A stretch of 64,000 bases of DNA, from contig LSAX01000001.1 of NCBI GenBank assembly GCA_001557505.1, forward strand, positions 1,116,001-1,180,000. Direction: 5' to 3'. The position numbers and the translations under genes are program-made. Shown here one piece after another: positions 1-12,673 of this stretch (the stretch's first letter is position 1; each line of letters opens with the position of its first letter). The stretch comes from Reticulascus tulasneorum (taxonomy: Eukaryota; Ascomycota; Sordariomycetes; Glomerellales; Reticulascaceae). The notes under the pieces were generated by a model, which was not told the origin of the DNA, made no database searches, and worked only from the letters and a program-made list of their open reading frames with translations.

Positions 1-494
1 CTACAGATTGTTTAGCTCTCAAATTTTGCTTCATCCAGCCATAGCTGAAATTCTCAACTTACGATGATCCTCATTTTGGGATTACTAGCCCGCATCTGGT
101 CCACCAATTTGCTAAAAGCCGCGATGATATCAGGCGTTTTTCGATTCCCAAGGAGAATATCATTGGTCCCGAGATGCATGGTTATGATATCTGCCGGGTT
201 CTGCTTCAGCCAGTCCACCAGCTGGTTCTGGCTCGCAATGTTGACGGCCTGGTAACCTGGATGCCCCTCATGATCTCGGTCATAATTCAGACCTTTGCAA
301 GTGGCCTGCGCCTTGCGTGTTCCCACCAGGTCGACGGCGTGCCCGTCTTGCTGGAACTTTTCCCAGACCCAGGCGCGCCAACAGCCATAGTCAGTGATGG
401 AGTCGCCGAATGGCATGTATCTCAGAGTCGAATTTTGGGCCACTACATGGAGAAATGCAGAGCTGAGAACGCAGAGATATCTATAAAGATGCAT
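1..494 (-). CDS. GDSL/SGNH-hydrolase (CE3-like secreted esterase), 5' exon only
   Basis: First exon (63-494) of a secreted esterase on the minus strand. It starts with a hydrophobic signal peptide (about residues 1-19). The mature protein begins with the SGNH block I motif FGDSITDYG carrying the nucleophile Ser. A block II-like Gly lies in HPGYQA and block III is HLGTNDI with its Asn. Spacing and the CWRAW segment resemble fungal CE3-type acetylxylan or related carbohydrate esterases. The exon ends at a GTAAGT donor (57-62); the intron runs to position 1, where its reverse complement ends in CTGTAG, so the next exon, with the catalytic Asp-His block, lies outside the window. Family is clear; substrate is inferred only. 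Confidence 0.8.
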
Positions 495-1012
495 TTTGAC
501 GTTGGCCGTACCATGTGGTTTCTCTGGAGCTAGTTGAGGAGTTTGAAAGAGGAGCTACTTGACGTTTTAGAAGTAGGGGAATGGCTTGGCTTCTTCATGT
601 TTGGGTAATATCCGCTATAATATGGAAGAATCAAAGACCCCAACTCAGGTGTTGTTGCTCCAAATTAGCCAAATTGCAACCGCCGACTGGTGCTACGCAC
701 CTAGGTGGTCCATTTCCTTCACAGCCGGACTGACGGACAGCGTTTACTTCGTCGAATTATTATAGCAAGCAACTCGAATTGAGCGACCTCAGCAAACGGT
801 GTTCATCATCATCGGCACCTCAAGGATAGCTTGACTGATTTGGAGGGGAGTGTCTGGATGCTACTGCTACTCGTTTTCTTCCTGCACGAACTGATGTACC
901 CCGAGCCCATTTACTCATCGGGACTTGATAGCATGTACATTACGTATTAGGTAGGCAAGTCTAACTAATGAGATCTAACCCATGGAGCAGTTTTCATGAT
1001 CTCATGGTTTCA
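495..1012. other. Intergenic: esterase promoter side and GGT 3' side
   Basis: No gene recognised. The stretch lies upstream of the minus-strand esterase and downstream of the minus-strand gamma-glutamyltransferase, so it should carry the esterase promoter and the 3' UTR of the transferase. No repeat was seen. Confidence 0.6.
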
Positions 1013-2788
1013 TCATACAGCGTACCCGCCAGAATTGATTTGTCTTGGTTCTCCCGCAGCTTCAAAGGTTCCATTCGGCAACAGCCTCAGCCCTTGGGCC
1101 GTGCTTTGCCCAGGAGCAACCCAAGTAACGTTGTGTCCAAGGCTCTTCAAGTAAGCCACCGTACCATTGTCATATGCGTACTCAAAGGAGATCAGATCTG
1201 GAACTAGCTGGTCGTGGAACCTCGGCTGAGCCAGTGCCTCGGGCGACGTCATGCCTTCATCTATGATGTGATGGATGTTTTGAATCGTCGAGGTGATGAT
1301 GCGACTGCCTCCTGCCGCACCGATGCAGAAATAGAGTTTGCCGCCGGGCGACTCAACAATTGTGGGCGATATTGACGACAGAGGGCGTTTTCCGGGCCGG
1401 ACATAATTTGCTGGGCTCGGGAGGTAGCCAAAAGCATTGCTGACGCCTGGGATACTAAAATCGTTCATTTCGTTGTTCATTATGACGCCTGTCTCGGGCA
1501 CCATGACTTGCGAGCCGAACAATGTGTTGATGGTGGTGGTGAGTGACACGGCCAGGCCACTCGCATCCGCGGTTACCACATGCGATGTCCCCGGTGTCTC
1601 GAGCGACTCGAGGCCAGAGGGATTATACCACGACACGTTTTGAGTCTGAAAGTCCGATATCTTGGAACGGACTTCCGCCGCTGTCTCGGCGGATAGCATT
1701 TGCTCCGTGTATTTCGCCATCCCGTCGACAAAAGACGGATCACCCAGTTTGGTGCGCATTCCATATGCAAACCGAATCGCCTCGTCTAGCCTGTGAGTCG
1801 ATATGTTCACCTGGCTAGGATCCCCAAAACCCTCGTAGCCATCAGCAATGTTCAATGCGCTCAAGGCGACCACGCCTCCTGACGGCGCATTGCAGCTGGT
1901 GAGCTTATGCCCTCGGTATGTGATCTGGGCCGGTTTCCTAATTGCGATAGTGTAATTCTGCAGATCCTCGAGAGTCATGGTCCCGTTTGCCTTCTTCAAC
2001 GCGGCAATGGTTGCATTCGCTATGGCGCCATTGTAGAACGCATCTGCGCCTTCGAGGGCAATCACCTCGAGCGTGTCGGCATACCGTTTGCGGGTGATAG
2101 TCTCGCCCAACTTCACTCTGTAGCCATGTGGTGCGAAGTCGATGGCCCAAGTCGGGTCGTCAGTCAGGAATTTCCCATTTGGTGTCGCCGCGTTCATGTA
2201 CTTGATCAGATCCTCATTGACTTTGAAACCATACCGCGCGATCTTGATCGAGGGTGCGAGCACATCAGCCCAAGGCAACGCGCCATACTTGTTGTGGACG
2301 TATTCTAGCCCCCGCAGTTCTCCAGGTACCCCGCTAACGCCGATCTTAGCTTCAATTCTTGCAGAACGGCCCTTGGCCATGAATTAAAGACATGTCCAGA
2401 GTGCGACTTACCTTGCCAAACCACCATATAGACTTGCTGCAGTATTGTTCTTGTACATGTCCTCGAAAGCTGCAGCTGGCGCAGTCTCCCTGAAATCAAT
2501 GAATTCATACGTCCCGGTGCTTGACCTGACTATCATGAAGCCGCCACCTCCAAGCCCACTGTGATACATCCCAACAATGCCAACGCAGAAAACAGTGCCT
2601 ACCAGGGCATCGACAGCATTTCCGCCATCTTTGAGCAGCTCTGTTCCAACTTTGCTGCATATGTCGCTCTCGGAAGCTACAGCGCCTAATCTTGGAACAG
2701 ATCCAGGACATGATGCTGCTGTTGAGAGGGTCAGTGGGGCGAGTGCAATGAGAACTCGCGCAATTGCAGAGTTTCGTAGAACACCCAT
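1013..2788 (-). CDS. Gamma-glutamyltransferase / glutathione hydrolase, secreted
   Basis: Two exons (2412-2788, 2357-1013) separated by a 54-nt intron (GTAAGT donor, GCAAG acceptor) give about 573 residues, a normal length for the family. A signal peptide covers about residues 1-25. The substrate-side segment KDGGNAVDAL, the GLGGGGFM motif and VPGELRG of the large subunit are present. The autocatalytic cleavage Thr is in PGTSHVVTADASG, followed by small-subunit motifs (NNEMNDFS, SSISPT, GAAGGSRI). The enzyme hydrolyses or transfers the gamma-glutamyl group of glutathione, outside the cell or in the vacuole. The join is supported by phase (AG plus A) and by continuity of the family sequence across GGLA/KIGVSGVPGEL. 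Confidence 0.93.
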
Positions 2789-5446
2789 CGTGACTGATCA
2801 GCTAGGGGCACTCGGCTAACAGAAGGAGGATGTTGATGTTGGGCGAAGAGAGAGATCACACTGCAAAGCTTTCGGGGATGCAGGGCTTAACTTAAAGGGT
2901 CTGCCTGGCCGCGTTACCGAACGGAGCAACAGGGCAATTTCTAATCATCAAGCGGTTGTGCCGTACCATCATAGATATGGCCGGCCCCCCGGATTAAGCG
3001 CATCCTGCACACAATCCCTCAATGTGCACGAGTGTGACGTCGAAGATCCCAGTGCCGGGGTGATTAGATGAGGGAAATTAAAGACAGCGACTCCACACAG
3101 TGGATGCTGCCAACTTCCGGGAAGGCCCGTGGCGATAGGCTATTACATAGGCAATAGGGCCTCGCAAGCAGTGGTCGTACGCCACATCTCTGGCCGTCTT
3201 GACGCTAGAAGGATAAGCTTTAGGCTCATTCCGGCTACCGTGTAGGTAGATCTTTCAGGTACTTCATGTATGTATCCTTGCCTTTGTTACGACCTGCCAT
3301 TCTGGGAAATCGCCCGACAAGCATAAACTCCTTCGAACGGATTCATAAAGATGTCGACCTTGACTGGAAACTGCATTCGTCTTCACCCAAAGTACTTATT
3401 AGCGTCTTCTCGAAACTCCTTGCCGGAATCTACATTTGCTCACTTACCTTGATGCCGCTTTTCTTTCCGGGTCCAGTAGCCACGGCGTTCAGAGTCTCAT
3501 GTCTCTGAGAAGAATTGCTGGAACAACACAGGCATGCATGCAGCCCAATCTCACACAGTCACGGTCTTCTTCAACGCCTCACAATCTGATGATGTCTCAT
3601 TTTCCCCCCCCACGTACCTTTTGAATTTGTGCTGAATCGCGACGCAGAAGATGTTGACTCTCACAAGGTGGGAGGATTGGAGTCGTTTGTTGGCGGAATT
3701 GCTCATCTCTGCCATCCACGGCCATGCTTTTCATTCCTGGTGACACTTGGCGGGATGGGAATTCTCCTCCCAACCCTTCGCTCAGTGGGGAAGACGTTCA
3801 ACACCTCAAGTAGCTGCCCTGCTATCCAGCGAGGGGCCTCGGTGTAACGCCCCGTAGCCCAATAGTGAAGCCACTCAAACAAGGTACGCACCGGATCTTC
3901 CACTAGGTCTGTCTTTCCAAACGGACGTACTGGACCACGGAGCCACCGGCAACCCTTGCGGGTCGACACCTTTCATAGCAGCATTACCCCGGCACATTCT
4001 CCGTCAAGAACTGACGGGACTCCCGAAGAAGCCTGTGAAACGGGTCGAGGGGCCTTTCGCCGACTTCATACACGACACAGTGCTAGACCTTCTTCGCCTG
4101 AGACCACTAACACCTCCCACGTGACATCGGCGCTGATCTGCTGGGGTGGTTGCGGCTGTGATTCCATAAGGATGTCGGGTCGCTACAGGCAGTCCGCTCC
4201 CGGCCGGCAGGCCAGCACTGGTCTCAACGACATTGCGCTGGTACTCCGCTTCGTCGATGGTTACTCAGCTTCAGTGTAGCATTCTAGAGCACCGGTCATG
4301 CAGGAACGGGCCGAGCATGGTGTTGACAAGAGATGGGATTCGATCGATGGCGGGGGGGAAGTCGGAGCGAGGCTCTATGTTCGTCCTGTCGAGAGAAAGA
4401 AGGAGGTCCGTAGCTTATGGGCAGGGAGAGGATCGTTCGAGATGATGGTTAGGAACATGTCGTCGGTTTCGGTGAACTTGAACTGCAAGCAAATGTCAGC
4501 ACGAGAAGAGGATCACAGTATCCGTGATTCCATGCAGAGAGGAGGCGCTGAAGAAGACGAGAGACTGCTGCTCCTGTGGTTAGTAGTAAGTATCAGTATT
4601 CTGCTGGGATATGAAGGTATCTAGGAGGAAGAGGGATGAAGCCGTTTGAAGTCTGTGAGGATGAAGGTCGAAGAAGTGTGAGAAAGATAGAAGATGCAGA
4701 GGACTAGATATAGGAAAGGCAGTTGTGAAGGGCAGTTAGGCAGTTGGGCAGTTGGAGAGGCGTGAAATGGCACGTGTCTATTATTTGGGTTGAAGATGAA
4801 CGACAAGGTGAGGTGAAACTGATTTTAGCGAAGTTGGCGGGAGAAAGAAGGAGCAACCAAAGCGGCAAACAACTGAGACGAGGTCACCTTCAATGGAAAC
4901 AACCTGGAAGTCACGATGAATCTGTTTAGAGAGCTGCGACAGGACGGATACGGTGAGTTCAATACATAATATTGTTCATTTAAAGATATCGATACATGGG
5001 AAGTAGGTCTGAGCTGGAACTGAGTTCTTTCGTTAGGCCTTTACAAAGTCTGGCAAAAACAATAAACGGCAATTCGTGCCGCAGACCTCATACCTTCGAC
5101 AAATTACCGCTTACTGCATTCACGGTTGGTACCTTCTGCTAACAACTATACAGCTAGTATTGGGCTTCTGCAACATTCAGCTCCTTACAGGGTGAACATT
5201 GCCGATATTCTGGAGGCGGCGTGGGTCGAAGAGAAGCCCGGTAGGAAGCCGTTTCTTCTTGACTAAGACTACTTGATCTTCACTGGGAGCTTATTTAAGA
5301 ATGATGTTAAAGTGAAAGCTAGAATATCAGAACTTGGATGAAAGTGACAATGTGATCCGAAGGTCCCCAAGGCGATATCTCCGTTGCCACGTCTGCTCAA
5401 TGTGTCTCGGGATCGCCCACACCTGCACACGGGGTTGTACAGGCAA
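2789..5446. other. 2.66-kb intergenic stretch, no recognised gene
   Basis: Short open frames on both strands do not match any family I know and do not join through good introns. One 88-codon frame on the minus strand (3703-3969) has a protein-like composition (LFEWLHYWATGRYTEAPRW) and could be a relic, but no start, partner exon or homologue is recognised. A homopolymer C run lies near 3606 and purine-rich sequence near 4620-4760. Confidence 0.4.
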
Positions 5447-7943
5447 TTACACCCCTTGAACATTGTCCCCATTAGCCACCATAACTTCAACGGTGTTTGA
5501 ATCCGTAACATTGAAGTCATCAGCAGCGGAGACTTGCTGATTGTCGGCAGGGTGCTCAGAAAGTGCTGAGTCCAGTGTGTTTATTGCAGTCGAGCTTGCG
5601 ACATTGACATCAACATGCTCCGTGTCCACGCTGTCGTTTGAGTCTTGAACTTCTGTTGCGAGTACCGCCTCACCGGTCCTCCCTGGCTTTTCAACACGCT
5701 TTCCTGGTGGTGGTCGTAGTCGAGGGTGCTCGGGGTTGGATATGTCCAACAAGGCCAACGTCTCTCCAAGCTTAGTTATCGGCACAATATCAGCGCCGCC
5801 TGACCAGGCAATCCCATGTTCCTCGTGAGCCATTCTTTGAAGTTGTAATGCGTCGTTTGTTCGCCACTCAAGTTGTTGGTATTGCTTGACGCTGTATCTT
5901 TTGCGTAACTGAGACATGAGTGGATCCAGGAGGATGGAAATAACCACGATAATGCTCCCTAGAATAAAGATGAAAAGAATACCGAACAGACTAAACGACA
6001 AGTATGCCGTACTTAAAACCTTCTGTCACACGGTTAGAACGAGTTGCTTGCTGGTGGAGATATAGATATAGTCCAACTAGTCGACGTGGCGATTATTACT
6101 GACCTGATTGTTACACAAATTGGACTCCTCAGTGTTATTTGGCCGCCGATTAAACCACCGGGCAGCGGTGGAATCGCTTGGGCCAAGAGCGGCGGAAAGC
6201 AGTGCTCCCTGAAGGGAAGCCAGACCAATGTCATTCCAGTATTGCATATCTATTACCCATTGATTGTCAGGTAGGCCGCCTAATATTCCTGAGGATATTC
6301 CCATCTTGGAAGCAAGAGAATCGGCGCCAAATGCCCATAGGAGACCTTCGAGTCTGCCCTCTTCCCAAAAGACGGCCTCATACAGCCACGAGAGCCGACG
6401 CAAGTGTGCAGGTGAATTTTGGAATACCGCAGACGCGCCATTGAAGAAGTCGTTTGAGTTTGTAAGCGGCCCGCAACGAGATCCCTCGGGCTGATTTGGG
6501 TTGCATATCTGGCTTCGTATCTTGCACGCTAGAGGGCTTGCCGCTTGATCTTGCGTATACACGTCTGCGCTGTCGGCTACTTCCCCGTTTTCATCGTAAC
6601 CTGTCCACGAGTCTCCGGATGTTGTAGCCTTATACCACGGGTCATAAACTTGGGTGAGGTAGAAGATCCTACTTGCGGCTAGGAAAACGAGCACAAAATC
6701 GGCATCAGGGTCCCGAAGTTCGGGAATTGGATCCATCAAAGATTCACCCCGCAGAAGCTCGCCCTGAGACCATCCCACTCTGAAGGTCCTGTATTTTCAG
6801 TCATCAGCAGTATTCCGGGTGTCTTTAGTTGGCTTATAATAGGTAACGTCCTTATTTTCAAACCAAGAATGACTATAACTCACGTTAACTCATAAGTCGT
6901 GGGAGTAGCGCCGGCCTGCCACAATGCATTATATCCGAGCATGTTGGCGTGTGAGTACGTGTATTTGGAATCCTCGCCGGTTGTCGCATTACCGTACATC
7001 CAACTCGTGAAAGGTACGTCAGTAGATAGTTGGTCGGATATATTGCGTTGAACTGTGTAGCCTTCTGACTTTAATGGCGCACATTCCATGACTCTCCTAT
7101 ACAGGAATCGCTCCTGGGTCGGCGCGTTGATCCCAAAATCGGCATGGCTATCGAGGTAGCCGGTGTCTAGTCGAACGTTTTGGTCTTGGTTTAGGCAAAT
7201 ATTGCCGCCGAAAGGACAAGGAGCATTAGTAGTGACGGTCGATTTTAGCCTCCTTTTGACAAGAGTGTCGCAACCCAAAATCGTAGACTCGTTTGCCTCT
7301 CGATAGCATTGTTGGGCATAGTTCATCCAGGTTGCTAAGCGCCTTGAACTATAGGGGAAATAATCCGTCAAGAGGTCAGCAAGGCTACTATTATAAAATT
7401 CGTTGTTGTCCAATCTAGCGCAATTCTCGCCAGATAACAGGACCTCTGTACCAATGGCGCCTGAAACCTGTGAAGAAAAGCCACTTGCGACTGCAACGCC
7501 GGCGGCGAAGAAAAGACAAGTCAAGGTAATCATAAGCAGGCGTAAATACGGCCTTGTAGCGTTCCTCCTCCAAGCCCAGCCCAGGTATCCAAGCTTAAAC
7601 AAGCTACTTTCAGGGTTCGCCGAATTACGGAGAATGACTTGTCGCTGGTGGTGTAAACCATCTTGTGGAAATTGACTTGAATATTTGAAATGGAGAACAA
7701 GGCACACGATCATCCATAGGCGAGTGCCGACTGAGATGCAGGCATCAGTGTTTGAACTCAAACCATTCTAATCACGATTCGGTGATCCAGCATAGACTTA
7801 CTCCAAGCGACAAAGAAAGCAAGAAACGCAATCATAAGGTTACCGGACATTCGGCTCATTGTCAAAGTAGCGCCGAAAACAGGCCCTCTAGACCAGTTTG
7901 TCCATACACCAATAAAGGCAGGGTACTCGGGAGTGGATTCCAT
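5447..7943 (-). CDS. Large fungal multi-pass membrane protein, DUF6536-like
   Basis: Four exons on the minus strand (7943-7802, 7730-6884, 6788-6104, 6022-5447) join in phase to about 749 residues. All introns are GT-AG. The N-terminus has WTNWSRGPVFGATLT followed by a membrane segment (LMIAFLAFFVAW), then the DGLHHQRQVILRN motif and another hydrophobic segment, the arrangement I know from fungal proteins carrying domain DUF6536. A long extracellular-like region with Cys and N-glycosylation sites follows, then C-terminal membrane segments (LFGILFIFILGSIIVVISILL) and the conserved tail LQLQRMAHEEHG. The start ATG at 7943 is chosen because an in-frame stop lies seven codons upstream. Function is unknown; a plasma-membrane location is inferred. 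Confidence 0.8.
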
Positions 7944-9026
7944 TGTGTAACCCACTTCTCATACTCGTCAATGTACGCCGACGCGGCTATGGAGGACACT
8001 GGCAGTTGGTTGCGAGGAGATGATCCTATCGTGAATCTATAGAAAGATGTCGAGAATTACACAATGTCAAATGAGCCCTGTATGATGGAAGCAGATAACT
8101 GGTCGTAAGTATATATGATGGTATGACAACCCGCAAACCTTTATATGCGGCATCTAAAGCTGGGAGTCCATCGCCGCCCATCTTGGTTTGGCTCTCTTCC
8201 AACCAGCCACCCGCAAGCCACTTTGACGCTTACTAGGCACCTTGTCTAGGCGTCAAATAGTGCGAGTCCAGTCGTCCATTGTCTTTGTGTTGCGAATCTA
8301 CGATCATAGGACAATTGAGGCAGTCCAGGGGTGCTCACTCAGCTCCCAAAACAATAAAAATGATCTGCGGCATGTGGCTTGTCTAATCACTCCAAATGTA
8401 GAGATGGCTTCTCAAGGACAATGGCGATAAATCTGGTGCGGTGGTTGTGACGTGCCAACTGTTTGGTGCAGCGACGCCGTGGCGTGGTGTAGGCTCCTCC
8501 TCTACCTACACTGAGTGGCCCGAGCTCGCATCAAGCATTCAGCCCAAGACCAAAACGTTCAAAGTAATTTCTTATGATTGGCAGGCGTTCTGAGGTGGCG
8601 CATGTTGGATTAGAGCTGTCCCGGTGCATTAGCTGATAGTGAGAAGATAGCAAAACTTGGCAACTTATTAAGCGCCGACGATAACTTCTGCATCCTGCAA
8701 TTGCGACAGGCGTGGCGTTCTTCGGCAGATTGGCTTTGAGTTTTCTGGATGCGTGTGCACTCCATAACGCATCACTCACAACGCAACATTATGGTTTAAC
8801 CAAGGCAACTGCGCCAATGCTATGAAGTCGCAAACACTGCGGACGACAGAACAGTAGGCGGTCTATTTCCGTTCAGTCATGTTCCTCAGCCTTATCTTCT
8901 CCGGCAAGAATCCCACCAATTTAGGTACAGCACATTGGCTCTGAATATGTTCAATTTCATCGCTCCATGTTTGCTGCATCGTGTTCCATGTCTTCTGCTA
9001 TCTGAAACATGGGTTCCCCGCAAATT
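7944..9026. other. Intergenic, promoter side of the membrane-protein gene
   Basis: About 1.1 kb without a convincing gene. Short frames on both strands have no recognisable motif. It separates the membrane-protein gene promoter from the FG-rich relic. Confidence 0.5.
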
Positions 9027-9690
9027 CTACTGGACCTTTCTGTATTCCAGCAGACCACAGATCGGTAGACTTGGTAATTTGGTTGGGGGATACATCAGCT
9101 TTAACTCGACGTCAGGCCTACATCCTAGCACGGCCCAGGCTCCTGATGCAGAATTGGACATACCGAAGCCCGTCGAAGTGGCTTTGGCCCCAAAGATTCC
9201 ATTCGGAGAACGCGTAGTATCAGAATAAGCAAGGAATATGGTTGACGGCATCCCGGTAGTGGGGGCGGGTTGTGACCCAAAAGAGAATTTGGGTGCAGGT
9301 TGTCCAACTCTGAATAAGCCACCGCCAGTCGAAGCTGGCTTGGGTGCCGTAGATGTCGAGAAGGATGAGCTGCTGCCACCTCCAAAAGTCTGCCCCCGTT
9401 CGAAGCTGACTGTTGTGCCACAGATGTCGGGAGTGGCGATGGAGTGCTAAAAAAGGCGTGCCAACTGAAGCTGATGGACCCGCGGCTAGGGCACTCGCAA
9501 ATGAATATGAAGAGGTGGAAACCCGAGCAGTACTTGTGGAGTCACTTGGGGCAGTTGATAAGACCGATGTCGGATGCGCACTGCCATTTACCGTCGGCTT
9601 TGGCTTTGGCGTGGTGTTTGGTGTTTGAGAGGCACCTCCTGGGTTGCTTGGTTAGCGGATGCAGCAAATTCGAAAGATTCTGAAAAGTAA
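9027..9690 (-). pseudogene. FG-repeat nucleoporin-like relic, frameshifted
   Basis: Reading the minus strand across two or more frames gives stretches rich in Ser, Thr, Pro, Ala and Gly with FG-type units: FGGGSSSSFSTSTAPKP, PKFSFGSQPAPTTG, GIFGAKATSTGFG. The FSFG and GFG units are the kind found in FG nucleoporins and related transport proteins. The frame changes near 9400-9440 and again near 9600-9620, and no start codon or conserved folded domain is present. It therefore looks like a broken fragment of an FG-rich gene, ending in a stop at 9027. A low-complexity chance similarity cannot be excluded. Confidence 0.42.
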
Positions 9691-9912
9691 GAATCTCTAG
9701 GCTACGTAAATCGGCACCTGAATAGATCATAATAGTTACCCTAGTCCATCTAAACTTCTCAACTATTAGAGTTCCCTCAAGCTTTGACCACCTTCTCTCG
9801 TAGTTCTACGACAGAGAGATCATATTCAACCTAGATTTACCGTAATAACAAGTATTTGGAAGTAGTCATCGTAAATAAGCCAGCTACCATCAACTCAGCC
9901 CAGCGATATCCG

Positions 9913-12673
9913 TCATTCCATACCTGTGGCAGATTCTATCCAACTATTCCAGTTAATATCTCCCTCCATATCCATGTTTACATTCATATCGGCAAAAACG
10001 TCGACCGTCGGATCCGCGTCAGCCCATAGCCAAGGCATGAATCCTTGACCTATCAACTGACCACCTGACCAGTCTACCGGAACTGTGGGAGCCAGATGAA
10101 ATGACAAGTCATCGGCCTGTCCGGAAGGCAACCCGCTCTGATATCTCATCGCCGTGATTGAACTCGGGTCCTCATGTGCATTGGGCGAGCTTTGGCCAGC
10201 GCCTGGAGACATGCTAGCTGGGTATACCGGCTCGACACTCGCGTTAGGCCGCATGTCTTGCTGTCCGTATGCAGGTTCAGAGCTAAAGTACTCCTGTGGC
10301 ATATCCACGGACTGCAACACAATCGAATGCTGTGAATCACCTATCATCTCAGAAGTTTCGATGGCGTTGTTTTGAGTGACGGGCTCCACAGCAGAAACAA
10401 GGCTGCGCCAGTGGTCGCGAAAGCGCTCCTCACTGTTCCCGTTTGGAAATGGCCCAGAGCTGGCGGGGACGGGATTGTTCCGTTCACAGATCTCCAACTG
10501 TTCGACAGCCGATGCATTGCCCCGCAACCGCTTGAGCTCTACTTCGCGATACCTGCGAGCATTGGCCATCAACTTCCGGAGCGGAACCCAGATTCGAGGA
10601 TGATTTTTCATGTTGCTTTGCGCTGGTATCAACCAGCTGCTGTGGAGAGCGATCCAGGCTCTCTCAACGATTGAAGACCATGGACGACGAGAAATCTCAA
10701 TCAAGAGGTAGACTACAGCATGCCAATGGGTGTAGGTCTGATAAATCCAACGCCAATGACGACAAGCAGGCTCGTCGTTGAGCGCATGGTTGTACTCCGC
10801 GACCTCTATTGCGGCGACCAGTAATTTGATCCGAATCTCATCTGAGAAATGCCCGCTTGGGGACGAAAAGAGTGCCGGAAGGTAAATTAAGAGCGTCATT
10901 TTGGATATGACGAGACGAGTAGCAGTGATTCCCACCCAGGTTGCAATATTCCCCGAATCCGTTTCGTATTGAAGGTAGCCGCGTTCGAGCTTTTTATAGA
11001 GATTGTTTAGCAGCAGGCTTTGTTCTTCCAATTTCGTTCCATCCTCTTTGGTCCATGGAGCCATCATCTCCCTTATAACGCTGGCCAGCTCGTATGAGAC
11101 GCATGCAAACGTCGTATCGGTAAGCGCTTGGCGCGCTGCGGGCACCTCCTTTATCTCGGGGAAAAGATCTTCGTTGCCAAGATTCACGGGAAGTTTTGTA
11201 TCAAAACTGCCGCCTGCAATTGTGAATTCCGTTCCCAGGTCCTCCGACGCCCGTATGTCAAGCACGCAGAGTGCCCACCAGACTCTTCGCCGAATCTCCA
11301 CTTCAAAAGGGGTTAGATGCCCGAAGTGAGAACCGTCCCGTTGCAGCCCGATCGCCTGAGCCATCCGGATGACAAGTCCGGTCATCATCCACACAAACCT
11401 TGGGCTATCGTGGCGGCGAACGAGAAAGAGAAAGATGGCAAAGGCTTGAACCAGAACTATGTCAGGAACAATAAAAAAATCAGCCTTTGCCAGAGCATGC
11501 TCTAGACCGAGTCGGTACTTGATATTAAGCTCTGCCTTCGTGGAGCCAAAGTTTGTCATCACCTAGACATGAAAATAAAAGTGAGTCTATGTTCAGAAGC
11601 CCGCATACAGGAATTTTATCAATCGACAAGAATACTCACATCATCTTCTTCCATGGAGGTGACTGCCGCATAGTAAATTGAGAACATCAAAGCCTCATTA
11701 GCCGGTGTCAGGCCGGACATGTCGGTTCCACGCAGTTCGCGGACCATCTTATTGACACTCGGCATATGTACAATCTGTATGCAGAAGTTCACATTCTCTG
11801 AGAATGTGCTGAGAAGAAATGGGATTTGAGATGGCAATGGACGAAACTCGCGTATACTGGGAGCGGAGGCAGACAGGTTGTGTCCAAACAAGAATGCATG
11901 GCGCTCTGAAGGTGTTCGTTCGAGCTCCTGAGTGGACGCCGTTTTTCCGGGCGAGCTTTCATCCTCCTCTGAGGTATCAGAATCCCAATTTGCCAGCCCC
12001 AAAGTATCTGTCTTCAGCCCTTCAATCTGTAGGCCCGTCAGCTACATGCCCCGAAACGATGATGGCGCGAGGAAGAACATGTGCATACCTCGTCGCTGAC
12101 ACGAGACCAGAAGCCGCTGCCGATATAACGGCTTTGATTTGCATCTCGGATGACAAGCCTTCCGAAATGCTTCTGCAGGTTGTTGGTGCTTGTGGCTGAC
12201 GACGCGCCCATCTGTTGGTCCACATCTGGCTCTTGCGTGGAGCTTCCAGGAGAGTCGAACCCGACTGAGCCACTTGCAGAGGAAGCGGCCGCCGCGTTTG
12301 CTTGTTCAAGCTGGCCACTCAGCTCCTTAACAAGGCCCTCTAGATTCCGTAATCTCTCCATGACGTGGTCAACCCCTAGGTCGGGATCTTGGGGCGCTGC
12401 TGGGGGAGATGCCGCCGCATTGTTAGCGATGCGGTCGAGGCGACGAGCCCATTTTGGGGGACGATCATTTGGCGAAACGACACAAGCAATATTGGCCCGA
12501 CGGCAGTTGGAGCACGGAGACAGTTTGTCGCATCGGACCTTGCGGGTGCGACATACCACACAGCTGCGCTGCTTGGTCGTCCGGGCTGCGGTCGACGTCG
12601 CGTTTTCCTCGGGGGCGGGCGCCGAGCTGCCGACCCCTGCGCCCGAACTCGATGCAGGCGTGACCTGCGACAT
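9913..12673 (-). CDS. Zn2Cys6 transcription factor with fungal-specific TF domain
   Basis: Three exons (12673-12089, 12026-11640, 11562-9913) with GTATGC/CTACAG and GTGAGT/CTAG introns, joined in phase 0, give about 873 residues. The N-terminal binuclear zinc cluster (about residues 38-65) has six Cys in CVVCRTRKVRCDKLSPC-SNC-ANIAC spacing, followed by a basic linker (PKWARRLDRI) and a likely coiled dimerisation segment (MERLRNLEGLVKELSGQLEQ). The middle has the fungal_trans-type region, including RMAQAIGLQRDG, EIRRRVWWALCVLD and the downstream acidic C-terminus typical of activators. It should act as a nuclear DNA-binding regulator. The oxidoreductase and SRPBCC genes just upstream are candidate targets, which is inference from position only. 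Confidence 0.92.

Noticed and set aside
1437..2387. Plus-strand open frames within the gamma-glutamyltransferase gene
   Set aside because: Antisense shadows of a well-supported coding sequence.
3703..3969. 88-codon minus-strand frame with protein-like composition
   Set aside because: No family recognised, no partner exon through good splice sites, and upstream frames are closed. Mentioned only in the gap entry.
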